Shown: positions 26,184 to 33,996, numbered from the stretch's first letter. The stretch is DNA of 64,000 nucleotides from Streptomyces sp. NBRC 110028 (GCF_001417735.1 NZ_BBUZ01000022.1:310001-374000), one strand, 5' to 3'. The notes: a model not told the origin generated them from the letters alone. Numbers and translations: made by a program.

Positions 26184-26830
26184 CCGACGGCCTTGCCGCC
26201 GACCGCCCCGACCACCGGGGCGAGCCCCGTCGACCGCTCTATCGCGTCCGTGTCGCCGCACTCCACCAGCCAGTTGGCGAGCATGCGGTGACCCCATTCG
26301 GTGAGGACGGACTCGGGATGGAACTGGACGCCCTCGATCCGCAGTTCGCGGTGGCGCAGCCCCATGGCGATGCCCGTCTCCGTCCAGGCGGTGATCTCCA
26401 ACGCGTCGGGAACGGTGTCCCGTTCGACGGCGAGGGAGTGGTAGCGGGTGGCGGTGAAGGGCGACGGCAGCCCGCTGAAGACGCCCGCGCCCTCGTGGGT
26501 CACCAGCGAGGTCTTGCCGTGCAACAGCTCCGGGGCGCGGCCGACGACGCCGCCGTAGGCGACGGCCATGGACTGCATCCCCAGGCAGACGCCGAACACC
26601 GGCACCCCGGTGTCGGCGCAGTGCCGCACCATGTCGACGCAGACGCCCGCCTTCTCGGGGGTGCCGGGGCCGGGGGAGAGCAGCACGCCGTCGAAGCCGT
26701 CCTGGGCGTGCGCGAGGGAGACCTCGTCGTTCCGCACGACCTCGCACTCGGCGCCGAGCTGGTAGAGGTACTGGACGAGGTTGAAGACGAAGCTGTCGTA
26801 GTTGTCGACGACCAGGACGCGCGCACTCAT
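26180..26830 (-). CDS. pabA: Glutamine amidotransferase of aminodeoxychorismate/anthranilate synthase
   Basis: This 216-residue class I glutamine amidotransferase starts ARVLVVDNYDSFVFNLVQYL. The nucleophile is Cys in VFGVCLGMQSMA, and the catalytic His-Glu pair is in VQFHPESVLTE. It releases ammonia from glutamine for the chorismate-converting partner in folate (PabB) or tryptophan (TrpE) synthesis; no partner is in the window. The same gene, named trpG or pabA, sits here in mycobacteria. ATG 26830 overlaps the stop of the small membrane gene by ATGA. Confidence 0.93.
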   Translation of the reverse strand: MSARVLVVDNYDSFVFNLVQYLYQLGAECEVVRNDEVSLAHAQDGFDGVLLSPGPGTPEKAGVCVDMVRHCADTGVPVFGVCLGMQSMAVAYGGVVGRAPELLHGKTSLVTHEGAGVFSGLPSPFTATRYHSLAVERDTVPDALEITAWTETGIAMGLRHRELRIEGVQFHPESVLTEWGHRMLANWLVECGDTDAIERSTGLAPVVGAVGGKAVG

Positions 26831-27003
26831 CGGGGACCCGCCATTCCCTGGTCGACCGTCACGTCGTTGAACGGCAGCAGCGGCTCCGCCCACGGGAAGA
26901 CGTACTGGAAGAGCACGAACACGATCGCCAGCACGAGCACGAGCGAAATCGCCGCCCGCACCCATGCGTTACCCGGCAGATGCCGCCAGATCCAGCCGTA
27001 CAT
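26827..27003 (-). CDS. Small membrane protein, 58 residues
   Basis: MYGWIWRHLPG is followed by a single hydrophobic helix (residues about 14-34) and a short tail with PFNDVTVDQG. ATG 27003 is used. The ATGA overlap with pabA and a Streptomyces-like composition support that it is translated. Small proteins of this type recur at this place in Streptomyces between sortase and pabA genes. The function is unknown; the topology is probably N-in with the tail outside. Confidence 0.75.
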   Translation of the reverse strand: MYGWIWRHLPGNAWVRAAISLVLVLAIVFVLFQYVFPWAEPLLPFNDVTVDQGMAGPR

Positions 27004-27087
27004 GCCATCCCTACTCGCCGATGACGAAGTCGTTTGCAGCACCGGAGTGCAGGACCAGAGTAAAGGTCCGGGGGTGGGGCCGGAGGG

Positions 27088-27765
27088 TCAGCTGTACAAA
27101 GCCTTGGGCTTGCCTTGGGCAACCGATTGGGTCGCGTCGAGGTGCGCCCAGGCGATCAGCCGGTGGCTGTGCCCCCACTCCGGCTCACAGGTCGTGAGCG
27201 TCAGATAGCGCCCGGGGCGGCGGAAGCCGGACGCCCGCGGCACCGGGTCCAGCACCCCGACATCGGCCGGGAGGGTGCGGTAGGGCCGCCCGGTGATGCG
27301 GTACGTGTACCAGGTGGTGCCGTCGGACAGCACCACCGCGTCGCCGGGGCGCAGCCGGGGGAAGTCCTTGAAGGGGTCGCCGTAGGTGCGGCGGTGCCCG
27401 GCGACGGCGAAGTTGCCCGTGGCGCCGAGGCGGGCGGTGTTCGCGTAGTGCCCCAGGCCTTTGCGCAGGGTGGCGGTGGCGGTGCCCTGGAGGACCGGTT
27501 TGGCCCAGTCGGCGCCGAATCGCGGGATGTACATGATCGCGAAGGATCCGCCGCTCTCGTAGGGGCGCGGCCGTGGCGCGGGCCGCTCGGCCGCGGCGAC
27601 CGGCCCGGCGGCCCAGCGGTCCTGGAGGTGGTCGATCTCACCGTCCATGGCCTGGTCGGCGCGGACGCCGGTCCAGAACAGGAGGTAGACGACGAAGAGG
27701 AGGATCAGGGTGCCGGCGGTGACGCACAGCTCGCTGAGCGTCCTGACGACCAGCCGGATCCTCAT
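27088..27765 (-). CDS. Third class E sortase
   Basis: This 225-residue sortase starts with a membrane anchor (SELCVTAGTLILLFVVYLLFW). The catalytic segments are VAGHRRTYG (His), LTTCEPE (Cys) and HSHRLIAWA (Arg). It differs from the other two: CEPEWGHSHR replaces CTPxFTS, and the cytoplasmic part is short, so it may have a different substrate range or a helper role. It is 84 bases upstream of the small membrane gene and 21 bases downstream of the DUF881 gene on the same strand. Confidence 0.9.
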   Translation of the reverse strand: MRIRLVVRTLSELCVTAGTLILLFVVYLLFWTGVRADQAMDGEIDHLQDRWAAGPVAAAERPAPRPRPYESGGSFAIMYIPRFGADWAKPVLQGTATATLRKGLGHYANTARLGATGNFAVAGHRRTYGDPFKDFPRLRPGDAVVLSDGTTWYTYRITGRPYRTLPADVGVLDPVPRASGFRRPGRYLTLTTCEPEWGHSHRLIAWAHLDATQSVAQGKPKALYS

Positions 27766-27786
27766 CGGCCCCCCATCGGCGCGCGG

Positions 27787-28557
27787 CTACGGGACGGGCT
27801 GTGCCTGGTGCAGATCCACTGTGCCGGAGTAGCCGGGAAGAGTCACCGTGTCGTGCTGGTCGACTTTCCAGCCGAGGCCGTACGCCTCGACGTAGGAGCG
27901 GTAGTTCTGGATGGCGGGGGAGGCGGTGAGCGCGGTGGTCAGCCGCTCCCGGTCACCCACGGCGGTGATCTTGTAGGGCGGGGAGTAGACCTGGCCCTGG
28001 AGGATCAGGGTGTTGCCGACGCAGCGCACGGCGCTGGTGGAGATCAGCCGCTGGTCCATCACCTTGATCCCCTTGGCGCCGCCCTGCCACAGCGCGTTGA
28101 CCACGGCCTGCAGGTCCTGCTGGTGGATGACGAGGTCGTTGGGCTGCGGGTCGGGCACGCCGGGGATCTGGGGGGTGGCGTTCGGCGGGGCGTCGGTGAG
28201 GGTGACGGTGAGGCCGGGGCCGCTGAGGCCACGGGTGCCCGCGGTCTTCTCCAGCCCCTCCAGCTTGCGCTGCTCGGCCTTGGTGCTCCCGTTGTCGCGG
28301 CGGGCGAGGGCGTCGACGTCGGCGCGCGTCCTGGCGGCGCTCTCGCCGAGCGCGCCGTTCTTGCGGCTGCGTTCCTGGATGAGGTCGGACAGCCGCAGCA
28401 TCGATTCGTCGCTGCGGATGTCGGTGCCCTGGGCTGTGTTGAAGCTGGTCCAGAAGATGATCCCGGCCAGTGCGAAGACCGCTCCGGTCAGCAGCCGGAC
28501 CGGCCGGAACGCGGGACGTCGGGACGCCGGGGTGGGGGAGTCAGCGGAATTGCTCAA
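27787..28557 (-). CDS. DUF881 family membrane-anchored protein
   Basis: This 256-residue protein has an N-terminal anchor (LLTGAVFALAGIIFWTSFNTAQG), a coiled-coil stretch at about 60-115 and a DUF881 domain (GPGLTVTLTDAP, LVIHQQDLQAVVNALWQGGAKGI, YSPPYKITAVGD). DUF881 genes flank crgA in actinobacteria; their role, probably at the division site or wall, is unsettled. The best start is TTG 28557, because AAGGAG and AAGGG lie just upstream and no ATG or GTG fits. The gene is divergent from crgA. Confidence 0.88.
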   Translation of the reverse strand: MSNSADSPTPASRRPAFRPVRLLTGAVFALAGIIFWTSFNTAQGTDIRSDESMLRLSDLIQERSRKNGALGESAARTRADVDALARRDNGSTKAEQRKLEGLEKTAGTRGLSGPGLTVTLTDAPPNATPQIPGVPDPQPNDLVIHQQDLQAVVNALWQGGAKGIKVMDQRLISTSAVRCVGNTLILQGQVYSPPYKITAVGDRERLTTALTASPAIQNYRSYVEAYGLGWKVDQHDTVTLPGYSGTVDLHQAQPVP

Positions 28558-28702
28558 CGTACCCTTACTCCTTACGACGCCGCGGAAGGACTACGCTAAC
28601 TGACGTGTGGGGGAGGGAAGAGGTCCCCTTCACCGTCCCGCCCCGGCGCCGTCCGTACACATCCCCGCGCGGTCACGCAGCGCATCGACAGGAGAGTTCC
28701 TC

Positions 28703-28960
28703 GTGCCGAAGTCACGGATCCGCAAGAAGGACGATTTCACGCCGCCGCCGGCGAAGCAGGCAACCAGCATCAGCCTGACCAGTGGCCGCCGCTGGGTGGC
28801 CCCGCTGATGCTGGCGATGTTCCTCATCGGCCTCGCCTGGATCGTCCTCTTCTACGTGACGACGGGGGACATGCCGGTCAAATCCCTGGGCAACTGGAAC
28901 ATCGTGGTCGGCTTCGGCTTCATCGCCGCGGGGTTCGTCGTTTCCACCCAGTGGAAGTAG
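28703..28960 (+). CDS. crgA: Cell division protein CrgA
   Basis: This 85-residue protein begins [15 protein letters not shown] and has two membrane helices (about 32-53 and 66-82), as in all CrgA proteins. CrgA coordinates growth and septation; in Streptomyces it inhibits Z-ring formation before sporulation, and in mycobacteria it contacts FtsZ and PBPs. GTG 28703 has AGGAGAG upstream. The frame is open further upstream, but that part has no CrgA similarity. It is monocistronic and is followed by a DnaA-box-containing spacer. Confidence 0.95.
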   Translation: MPKSRIRKKDDFTPPPAKQATSISLTSGRRWVAPLMLAMFLIGLAWIVLFYVTTGDMPVKSLGNWNIVVGFGFIAAGFVVSTQWK

Positions 28961-29002
28961 ATCCACCTCCACAGGGTCCGCACAGAACGCCTGTCCACAG
29001 GG

Positions 29003-29189
29003 TTATCCACAGGCGGGGAAAACTCAGAAGATCTGTGGATAACCTCTGCCGCGTTGACGCCGGTGTGACCGGCGGAACGGCCGTGTTCGATCGCTCACAC
29101 CTGCGCCTTCCTGCGAAAACGCAGGTCAGTGCGGTACCGCACAGATGTTCTCCACAGGTTGCGCAAGATCCACCGCGTGCTGTGGACAA
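29003..29189. promoter_or_regulatory. DnaA-box cluster downstream of crgA
   Basis: Two exact TTATCCACA boxes face each other (29003-29011 plus; 29034-29042 minus). An exact Streptomyces-type TTGTCCACA lies at 29181-29189 on the minus strand. Further partial matches (CTGTCCACA near 28991, CTCCACA near 29151) are present. The whole 290-base spacer between the convergent ends of crgA and the rhomboid gene holds no gene. A titration or replication-control role is inferred. Confidence 0.6.
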
Positions 29190-29251
29190 CTGACCGAACC
29201 CACCCCCGTTCGAGGCCGCCCACGACCGTGCGAAGGCCTCCGGCTACGCGG

Positions 29252-30130
29252 TCAGCCGGTGAGCTGGAGCGTACGGACCCACACCGTCGCCACGATCGCG
29301 AGCAGCATCACGGCACACGCCCCCCGCTGCACCAGGGCGCGCCGCTCCCGCGGCGCGTGCACCATCGCGTACGCCACCACGGTGCCGACCACCAGGCCGC
29401 CGACGTGCGCCTGCCAGGCGATCCCGGACCAGCCGAAGGTGAAGATGAGGTTCAGCACGAGCAGCGCGATGACGGGGCGCATGTCGTAGTTGAGCCGGCG
29501 CATCAGGACGGCGGTGGCTCCGAGCAGGCCGAAGACCGCGCCGGAGGCGCCGAGCGAGGGCTGGTTCTGCGCGGCGAGCAGATACGACAGCGCACTGCCG
29601 CCGAGCCCCGAGAGCAGATAGAGCGTGAGGTAGCGGGCACGCCCGAGCGCGGCCTCCAGCGGGGCGCCGATCCACCACAGGGACAGCATGTTGAAGGCGA
29701 TGTGCATCGGCTCCTGGTGCAGGAAGACCGCGGTCAGCAGCCGGTACCACTGCCCCTCGGCGACGCCCACGATGTCGGCCGTGCCCGGGTCGTAGGCCCG
29801 GCCGACCAGGTCGAAGTCGTTCACCAGCCGGTCGCCGGTGCCCAGCACCGCCAGCCAGACGGCGATGTTGAGGCCGATCAGGATCTTGGTGACCAGCCGC
29901 GGGTCGGCGGTGTACGCGCCGCCGGCTATGGTGCGCGGCTCGGCCGCGCGCCGCGGGGGCCCGGAGGGCTCGCCGGAGGCGGACGCGCCGCCGCGCACGC
30001 ACTCCGGGCAGTGGAACCCGACCGAGGCGCTGATCATGCACTCCGGACAGATCGGGCGCTCACAGCGGGTACAGCTGATGCCGGTCTCCCGCTGCGGGTG
30101 CCGGTAACAGCAGACCGCCTGGTCCTCCAT
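29252..30130 (-). CDS. Rhomboid family intramembrane serine protease
   Basis: This 292-residue protein has an N-terminal zinc-binding B-box-like segment (CYRHPQR, CTRCERPICPECM, GFHCPECV). Six or more membrane helices form the rhomboid core. The catalytic Ser is in GASGAVFGLLGA and His in AWQAHVGGLVVG; LHQEPMHIAFNMLSLWWIG carries the conserved HxxxN. Rhomboids cleave membrane proteins within the bilayer; the substrate is unknown. A zinc finger before a bacterial rhomboid is typical for actinobacteria. ATG 30130 is used. The cyclophilin gene lies upstream on the same strand, separated by a hairpin. Confidence 0.92.
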   Translation of the reverse strand: MEDQAVCCYRHPQRETGISCTRCERPICPECMISASVGFHCPECVRGGASASGEPSGPPRRAAEPRTIAGGAYTADPRLVTKILIGLNIAVWLAVLGTGDRLVNDFDLVGRAYDPGTADIVGVAEGQWYRLLTAVFLHQEPMHIAFNMLSLWWIGAPLEAALGRARYLTLYLLSGLGGSALSYLLAAQNQPSLGASGAVFGLLGATAVLMRRLNYDMRPVIALLVLNLIFTFGWSGIAWQAHVGGLVVGTVVAYAMVHAPRERRALVQRGACAVMLLAIVATVWVRTLQLTG

Positions 30131-30173
30131 GGTGTCCCTTCGCCCCCTGTCCGCAGACTTGCGCGCGTTCCCC

Positions 30174-30205
30174 CGCCCCGCTTGTTCACACGGACAAGCG
30201 GGGCG
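30174..30205 (-). terminator. Cyclophilin gene terminator
   Basis: A perfect 12-bp stem (30174-30185 with 30194-30205) closes an 8-base loop 19 bases after the cyclophilin stop on the minus strand and before the rhomboid start. It is a likely intrinsic terminator or attenuator. Confidence 0.65.
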
Positions 30206-30224
30206 CGGAGTTCCCGTGCGGGGT

Positions 30225-30758
30225 TCAGCCCTCGCGGGTCTCCACGACGACGGACTCGATCACGACGTCCTGGAGCGGGCGGTCGGTGCGCGGGTTGGTC
30301 GCGGCACCCGCGATGGTGTCGATGACCTTCTTGCTGTCCTCGTCGACGACCTCGCCGAAGATGGTGTGCTTACCGGTCAGCCAGGTGGTCGGGGCGACCG
30401 TGAGGAAGAACTGCGAGCCGTTGGTACCCGGGCCGGCGTTGGCCATGGCCAGCAGGTACGGCTTATTGAAGGCCAGGTCCGGGTGGAACTCGTCACCGAA
30501 CTCGTAGCCGGGGCCGCCGGTGCCGTTGCCCAGCGGGTCACCGCCCTGGATCATGAAACCGCTGATCACGCGGTGGAAGACGGTGCCGTCGTAGAGCCTT
30601 TCCGCGGCCTTCTTCCCGGTGGCCGGGTGGGTCCACTCGCGGGTGCCCTCGGCGAGCTCCACGAAGTTCTTCACGGTCTTGGGGGCGTGGTTCGGCAGCA
30701 GCCGGACCACGATGTCGCCGTTGTTCGTCTTGAGGGTGGCGTACAGCTGCTCGGCCAC
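30225..30758 (-). CDS. ppiA: Cyclophilin-type peptidyl-prolyl cis-trans isomerase
   Basis: This 177-residue cytoplasmic cyclophilin contains PKTVKNFVELAEG, FHRVISGFMIQGGDPLGNGTGGPGYEF, LAMANAGPGTNGSQFFLT and KHTIFGEVVD. The active-site Arg (FHRV), the FMIQGGD stretch and the GSQFF segment are intact, so isomerase activity is expected. No signal peptide is present. It occupies the same relative place as ppiA near the mycobacterial origin. A plain ATG start with GGAAGGTAGATC is used. Confidence 0.95.
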   Translation of the reverse strand: MAEQLYATLKTNNGDIVVRLLPNHAPKTVKNFVELAEGTREWTHPATGKKAAERLYDGTVFHRVISGFMIQGGDPLGNGTGGPGYEFGDEFHPDLAFNKPYLLAMANAGPGTNGSQFFLTVAPTTWLTGKHTIFGEVVDEDSKKVIDTIAGAATNPRTDRPLQDVVIESVVVETREG

Positions 30759-30924
30759 GATCTACCTTCCATCGTTTTCGCTTCCTTGCCCTGATCCTCG
30801 CACGGACCCGAGTGCGACGAGTAGCCGTCCGGGGCGCTCGCCGCGCGCCATTCCGCGCGTTTTCCGGGAGAATCTTCTCTATGACCCGGATGCCGGTTTA
30901 CGCATGCCGCGCGTGCTGCGAACG

Positions 30925-30975
30925 GGCATGATCTCCACAAACAGGCATGATCTTTCGTGGGATGGAAACACGAAA
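30925..30975. promoter_or_regulatory. Direct and inverted repeats upstream of the DUF5324 gene
   Basis: GGCATGATCT occurs twice (30925-30934 and 30944-30953), 19 bases apart. TTTCGTG (30953-30959) and CACGAAA (30969-30975) form a perfect inverted repeat with a nine-base spacer. All lie 70-120 bases before the DUF5324 start. They look like operator or promoter elements, but I cannot name the regulator. Confidence 0.5.
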
Positions 30976-31041
30976 CTGCGCACATGCAGCTCAGCACTCT
31001 GCACCCCGGAGCATCACCACGCCACCGAGGAGGAGGATCCC

Positions 31042-31761
31042 GTGACCCGCATTGACAGCGTGCGAGCCGCGACCGGCACCGCGAAGGACAGCGTCCTGCA
31101 CGCCGCGGAGGCGGTGGCGCCCTACGCCGGCACGGCCAAGGACCACGCCACGCAGTACGCGCACGAGGCGCGCGTACGGCTGGCGCCGAAGGTTTCCCAC
31201 GCCGCGCACCAAGCCCGCTGCACCGCGGGCAGCCAATACCACGCGCATGTCGCGCCCCGGCTCAACCAGGCCCGGGGCACCCTGCCGCCCAAGGTGGACG
31301 CGGCCGCCGTCCGCGCCGCCAAGCGGACCCGCAAGGCCGCGCGGCAGGCCGCCGACTACACCGGGCCGCGCGTCGAGCACGCGGTCGCCGGAGCGCGCGC
31401 GGCCGCCGGGCCGGTCCGCGAGGAGGCGGTCACCCGTGCGGGCGCGGCCGTCGCGGCACTGCGCACCCATGTGACGGCGGCCGACATCGAGAAGCTCGCC
31501 CGCAAGCGCAGCCGCCGGGCCCGCATGGGCCGCGTCGCCAAGCGGGCCACCTTCATCGGCCTGGTGGGCGCCGGTGCCTTCGCCGCCTGGAAGTGGTGGG
31601 ACCGGCAGGCCAACCCCGACTGGCTGGTCGAGCCCCCGGCGGCGACCGAGGTGGACGACCGCGAGCGGCTGGCCGCGGTGGACGGCAGCGACCAGTCCAC
31701 CCTCGACCCCGAGGTGCAGGCCAAGCAGGCCGAGACCGGGAAGGACGACGAACAGCGCTGA
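31042..31761 (+). CDS. DUF5324 family protein
   Basis: This 239-residue Ala/Lys/Arg-rich helical protein starts TRIDSVRAATGTAKDSVLHAAEAVAPYAG and contains repeated amphipathic helices of YtxH or apolipoprotein style. One membrane helix lies near residues 172-188 (ATFIGLVGAGAFAAWKWW), followed by an acidic tail. I recognise it as DUF5324, found mainly in Streptomyces; its function is not known. GTG 31042 has GAGGAGGAGGATCCC upstream, a very strong site. A repeat-rich spacer and a bidirectional terminator follow. Confidence 0.88.
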   Translation: MTRIDSVRAATGTAKDSVLHAAEAVAPYAGTAKDHATQYAHEARVRLAPKVSHAAHQARCTAGSQYHAHVAPRLNQARGTLPPKVDAAAVRAAKRTRKAARQAADYTGPRVEHAVAGARAAAGPVREEAVTRAGAAVAALRTHVTAADIEKLARKRSRRARMGRVAKRATFIGLVGAGAFAAWKWWDRQANPDWLVEPPAATEVDDRERLAAVDGSDQSTLDPEVQAKQAETGKDDEQR

Positions 31762-31770
31762 CGCCCTCGT

Positions 31771-31815
31771 CGTCGCGCTCGTCGCGCTCGTCGCGCTCGT
31801 CGCACCCGTCGCACC
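31771..31815. repeat. Nine-base tandem repeat after the DUF5324 gene
   Basis: Five tandem copies of CGTCGCGCT/CGTCGCACC lie between the DUF5324 stop and the terminator hairpin. This is non-coding, low-complexity DNA, probably prone to slippage. Confidence 0.8.
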
Positions 31816-31829
31816 CGGCCGGGCCGGAG

Positions 31830-31876
31830 GGGGCCGAGGGGCGGAGGACCACGAGGTCCTTCCGCCCCTCGGCCCC
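31830..31876. terminator. Bidirectional terminator between convergent genes
   Basis: A stem of 21 base pairs with one bulged base (31830-31850 with 31855-31876) closes the tetraloop ACGA. It lies between the DUF5324 gene (plus) and the receiver-domain gene (minus, ending at 31885) and fits termination of both. Confidence 0.8.
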
Positions 31877-31884
31877 TTCGATGA

Positions 31885-33030
31885 CTACTCCCGGCCGTCC
31901 CGTCCGCCGTAGCGGCGCCGCTCCAGGAAGATCTCGGTGAAGACCGACACCTTGGCCCGCAGCGCCCAGGGGTCGAAGGGCTTCGCCATGTAGTCCACCG
32001 CCCCCGCCGCGTAGCCGCGCGAGGAGTGTTCCGGATCGGCGCCCATCGCGGTCAGGAAGATGATGGGCACATCCCGGTTGCGCGGGCGCCGCTTGATGTG
32101 GGCGGCCGTCTCGTAGCCGTCCATCTCGGGCATCTGGACATCCAGCAGGATCACCGCGAAGTCGTCGTGGTCCAGCAGCGCCTTCAGCGCCTCCTGCCCG
32201 GAGGTCGCGGTCACCAGCTCCTGGTCGAGGGTGGCCAGCACCGCCTCCATGGCCAGCAGGTTGTTCTGCTGGTCGTCGACGACCAGGATCTTGGGCCGCG
32301 GCCCGGCGCACGGCCCCGGCACGACCGGGCCCGCGAGGACGACGGGCTCCTCGTCCTGCGGCCGGACCGCCGAGGTCCGCTGTGACTCCACCATGGCGAG
32401 CTGCCGCTCCAGCATCTGGCAGCGGTCCTCGGCCAGCCGCCCCCGCTGCCGTACGTCCTCCAGTTCCTCGGTGAGCCGGTGCACCTCCTGGCGCAACAGG
32501 TCCCGCTCCTTCACCAGCTCCTGGTGATCCGGGGAGGTCATCTCCAGGGCATCGGCGCGGGCCCGCTCCGCCGCCCAGGCCGCCTCGGTCTGACTCAGCC
32601 GCACCTCCAGGTCGGCGATGCGGTGCCGGAGGTCGAGCAGCGCCTCGCCCAGCACGTCCTCCTTCGCGCTGGAGCGCCGCGCCTCCCGGTCGGCGTCGGC
32701 CAGCTGGATCTGCAGGATCTCCAAGGCGTGCCCCGGGGAGCCGCTGGTGCGCACCGCGGACCGGTGCAGCTCCCGCACCACCTCGATGGCGGCCGGGGTG
32801 GCCGCGGAGCCCCGGCACTCCGCGAGGTCCGCCAGCAGATCGATCACGAACTCCCACGGCGGGACTCTCGTCCCGCTGAGATAGCGCGAGATCGTACTGG
32901 GGTCCCGGAACCTGCGTGCGGCGTACCGGCGCACCGAGACCCCCAGCCCGTCGAAGAGCTTCCTCAGCTCCACGGCGAACGCCCGGCACTCCTCGGGCAG
33001 GTTCTCCCCCAGCGGATGCAGCTCACCCAT
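31885..33030 (-). CDS. HTH - coiled-coil - receiver domain regulator
   Basis: This 381-residue protein has an N-terminal XRE-like helix-turn-helix (about 15-75, VRRYAARRFRDPSTISRYLSG), a coiled coil (about 105-220) and a C-terminal response-regulator receiver (about 247-365). The receiver keeps the acidic pair in VVDDQQNN, the phosphorylatable Asp in ILLDVQMPEMDGYE, the Thr in FLTAMG and the Lys in MAKPFDPW, so it should accept phosphate. An output domain before the receiver is the reverse of the usual order. No histidine kinase is nearby, so the phosphodonor is unknown. Homologues sit here in other Streptomyces. Confidence 0.85.
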   Translation of the reverse strand: MGELHPLGENLPEECRAFAVELRKLFDGLGVSVRRYAARRFRDPSTISRYLSGTRVPPWEFVIDLLADLAECRGSAATPAAIEVVRELHRSAVRTSGSPGHALEILQIQLADADREARRSSAKEDVLGEALLDLRHRIADLEVRLSQTEAAWAAERARADALEMTSPDHQELVKERDLLRQEVHRLTEELEDVRQRGRLAEDRCQMLERQLAMVESQRTSAVRPQDEEPVVLAGPVVPGPCAGPRPKILVVDDQQNNLLAMEAVLATLDQELVTATSGQEALKALLDHDDFAVILLDVQMPEMDGYETAAHIKRRPRNRDVPIIFLTAMGADPEHSSRGYAAGAVDYMAKPFDPWALRAKVSVFTEIFLERRRYGGRDGRE

Positions 33031-33756
33031 TGCGTCCCCCTGTGCGGCGACTCGCGCCGATCAGACGATTCCCGGGCGGCTTGCCCGAGTTGTGAGACAG
33101 GGTGGGGCATCGGGGAGGTGTTGCGCGGGCCAACACCAGGAGCGGCAACACCGAATCGGTCACAGATCAGCCGATCCACTCACCAGCCACTCCGCCGACG
33201 TCGACGTCGTACCGGCACTTCGTCCCCGAAGAAGCGCCTGACGCCTTCCTCGACGCCCTCCCCCCCTATCTCACCCCTATCGCGGCGCCTCCGTACGCGA
33301 ACGCGAACTCTCCTCGCGTTTCGTGCCGATGGCCCAGCCGGCGATCGCCGCCGTGGTGCTGCTCGGCTTCGCCGGACCCCTCGCCCGCGCCCGGCCCGGG
33401 ACGCCCTCGAAGCGCATGTGGCGGCGCCGCACCGGGTCGTCGAGGAGGCCGCATCGGCCCCGGCCCCCATGACCGTCACCTGATGGGTCACCACATCGCG
33501 CGACGCCAGATCGCGGAAAAACCAGCGGCTGCTCCATGACCGCCCCACCCGCCGCGACGGTGGCCGCCGACGCCTCGCGCCCCGCCCCGTGCCGGGTGAT
33601 CTCCGGCACGGACATCGGCCGCACCGGCGGCGAGCCACGGACCGCACGAGAAATCCGGCCACGTCCGCACATCACCTACGGCGGACGACCCCGATGGCTC
33701 CCGCGGGGTACGCGCCGCCCGCTCCGGCTCCCGCCCGAGGTCCCAGTCACACGAAA
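33031..33756. other. Gene-poor region with a probable frameshifted relic
   Basis: No intact gene is convincing in these 725 bases. Coding-like composition moves between the three plus-strand frames at about 33159-33295, 33290-33390 and 33385-33483. Other weak open frames (such as 33536-33832 plus and 33277-33675 minus) lack ribosome sites and recognisable similarity, and the first runs into the tRNA-Ala gene. The promoter of the receiver-domain gene must lie near 33031-33100. Confidence 0.5.
33159..33483 (+). pseudogene. Possible decayed small gene in three frames
   Basis: In frame order the pieces read VTDQPIHSPATPP...FLDALPPYLTPIA, then ASVRERELSSRFVPMAQPA and a hydrophobic AIAAVVLLGFAGPLAR, then ARDALEAHVAAPHRVVEEAA ending at TGA 33481-33483. 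Each piece has strong third-position GC in its own frame and little in the others, as expected for a real gene with two frameshifts. I do not recognise the family, and sequencing error is also possible. Confidence 0.3.
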
Positions 33757-33798
33757 AGAGGTCTCCTGGCCTGCATTTTTGCAGGTCAGGAGACCTCT
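33757..33798 (-). terminator. tRNA-Ala terminator
   Basis: A 19-bp stem with one G-T pair (33757-33775 with 33780-33798) and an A/T loop lies 7 bases downstream of tRNA-Ala. On the minus strand it is followed by TTTT, a textbook intrinsic terminator. Confidence 0.85.
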
Positions 33799-33805
33799 CA
33801 TAAAG

Positions 33806-33878
33806 TGGAGCCTAGGAGAGTCGAACTCCTGACATCCGCCATGCAAAGACGGCGCTCTACCAACTGAGCTAAGGCCCC
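33806..33878 (-). tRNA. tRNA-Ala (anticodon TGC)
   Basis: On the minus strand this 73-base sequence folds normally. The acceptor is GGGGCCT with AGGCTCC, the D-arm contains AGCTCAGTTGGTAGAGC, the anticodon loop TTTGCAT carries TGC, and the T-arm is AGGAG-TTCGACT-CTCCT. Discriminator A is at 33806. CCA is not encoded, unlike in tRNA-Leu of this window. Confidence 0.97.
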
Positions 33879-33996
33879 TTCGCCGATCAGGATACCCGGT
33901 ACCGGGGGCCTTTCCCGACCGGGTATCGCTCGCGGGTACCGCTCTCCGTAGGATGCCACGCAAGATTCGCGGCAGCGAAGCGAAGGGGAGAGCGAG

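Noticed and set aside
24903..26747. A single fused protein covering the second sortase and part of pabA
   Set aside because: The upstream part is out of phase with pabA and is a shadow; the GTGA overlap at 26180-26183 gives the true start.
31771..31815. The 9-bp tandem repeat as a CRISPR-like array
   Set aside because: Units are directly adjacent without spacers and are simple GC-rich slippage sequence.
33277..33675. A 132-codon minus-strand frame in the gene-poor region
   Set aside because: No ribosome site, no similarity, and plus-strand composition explains its openness.
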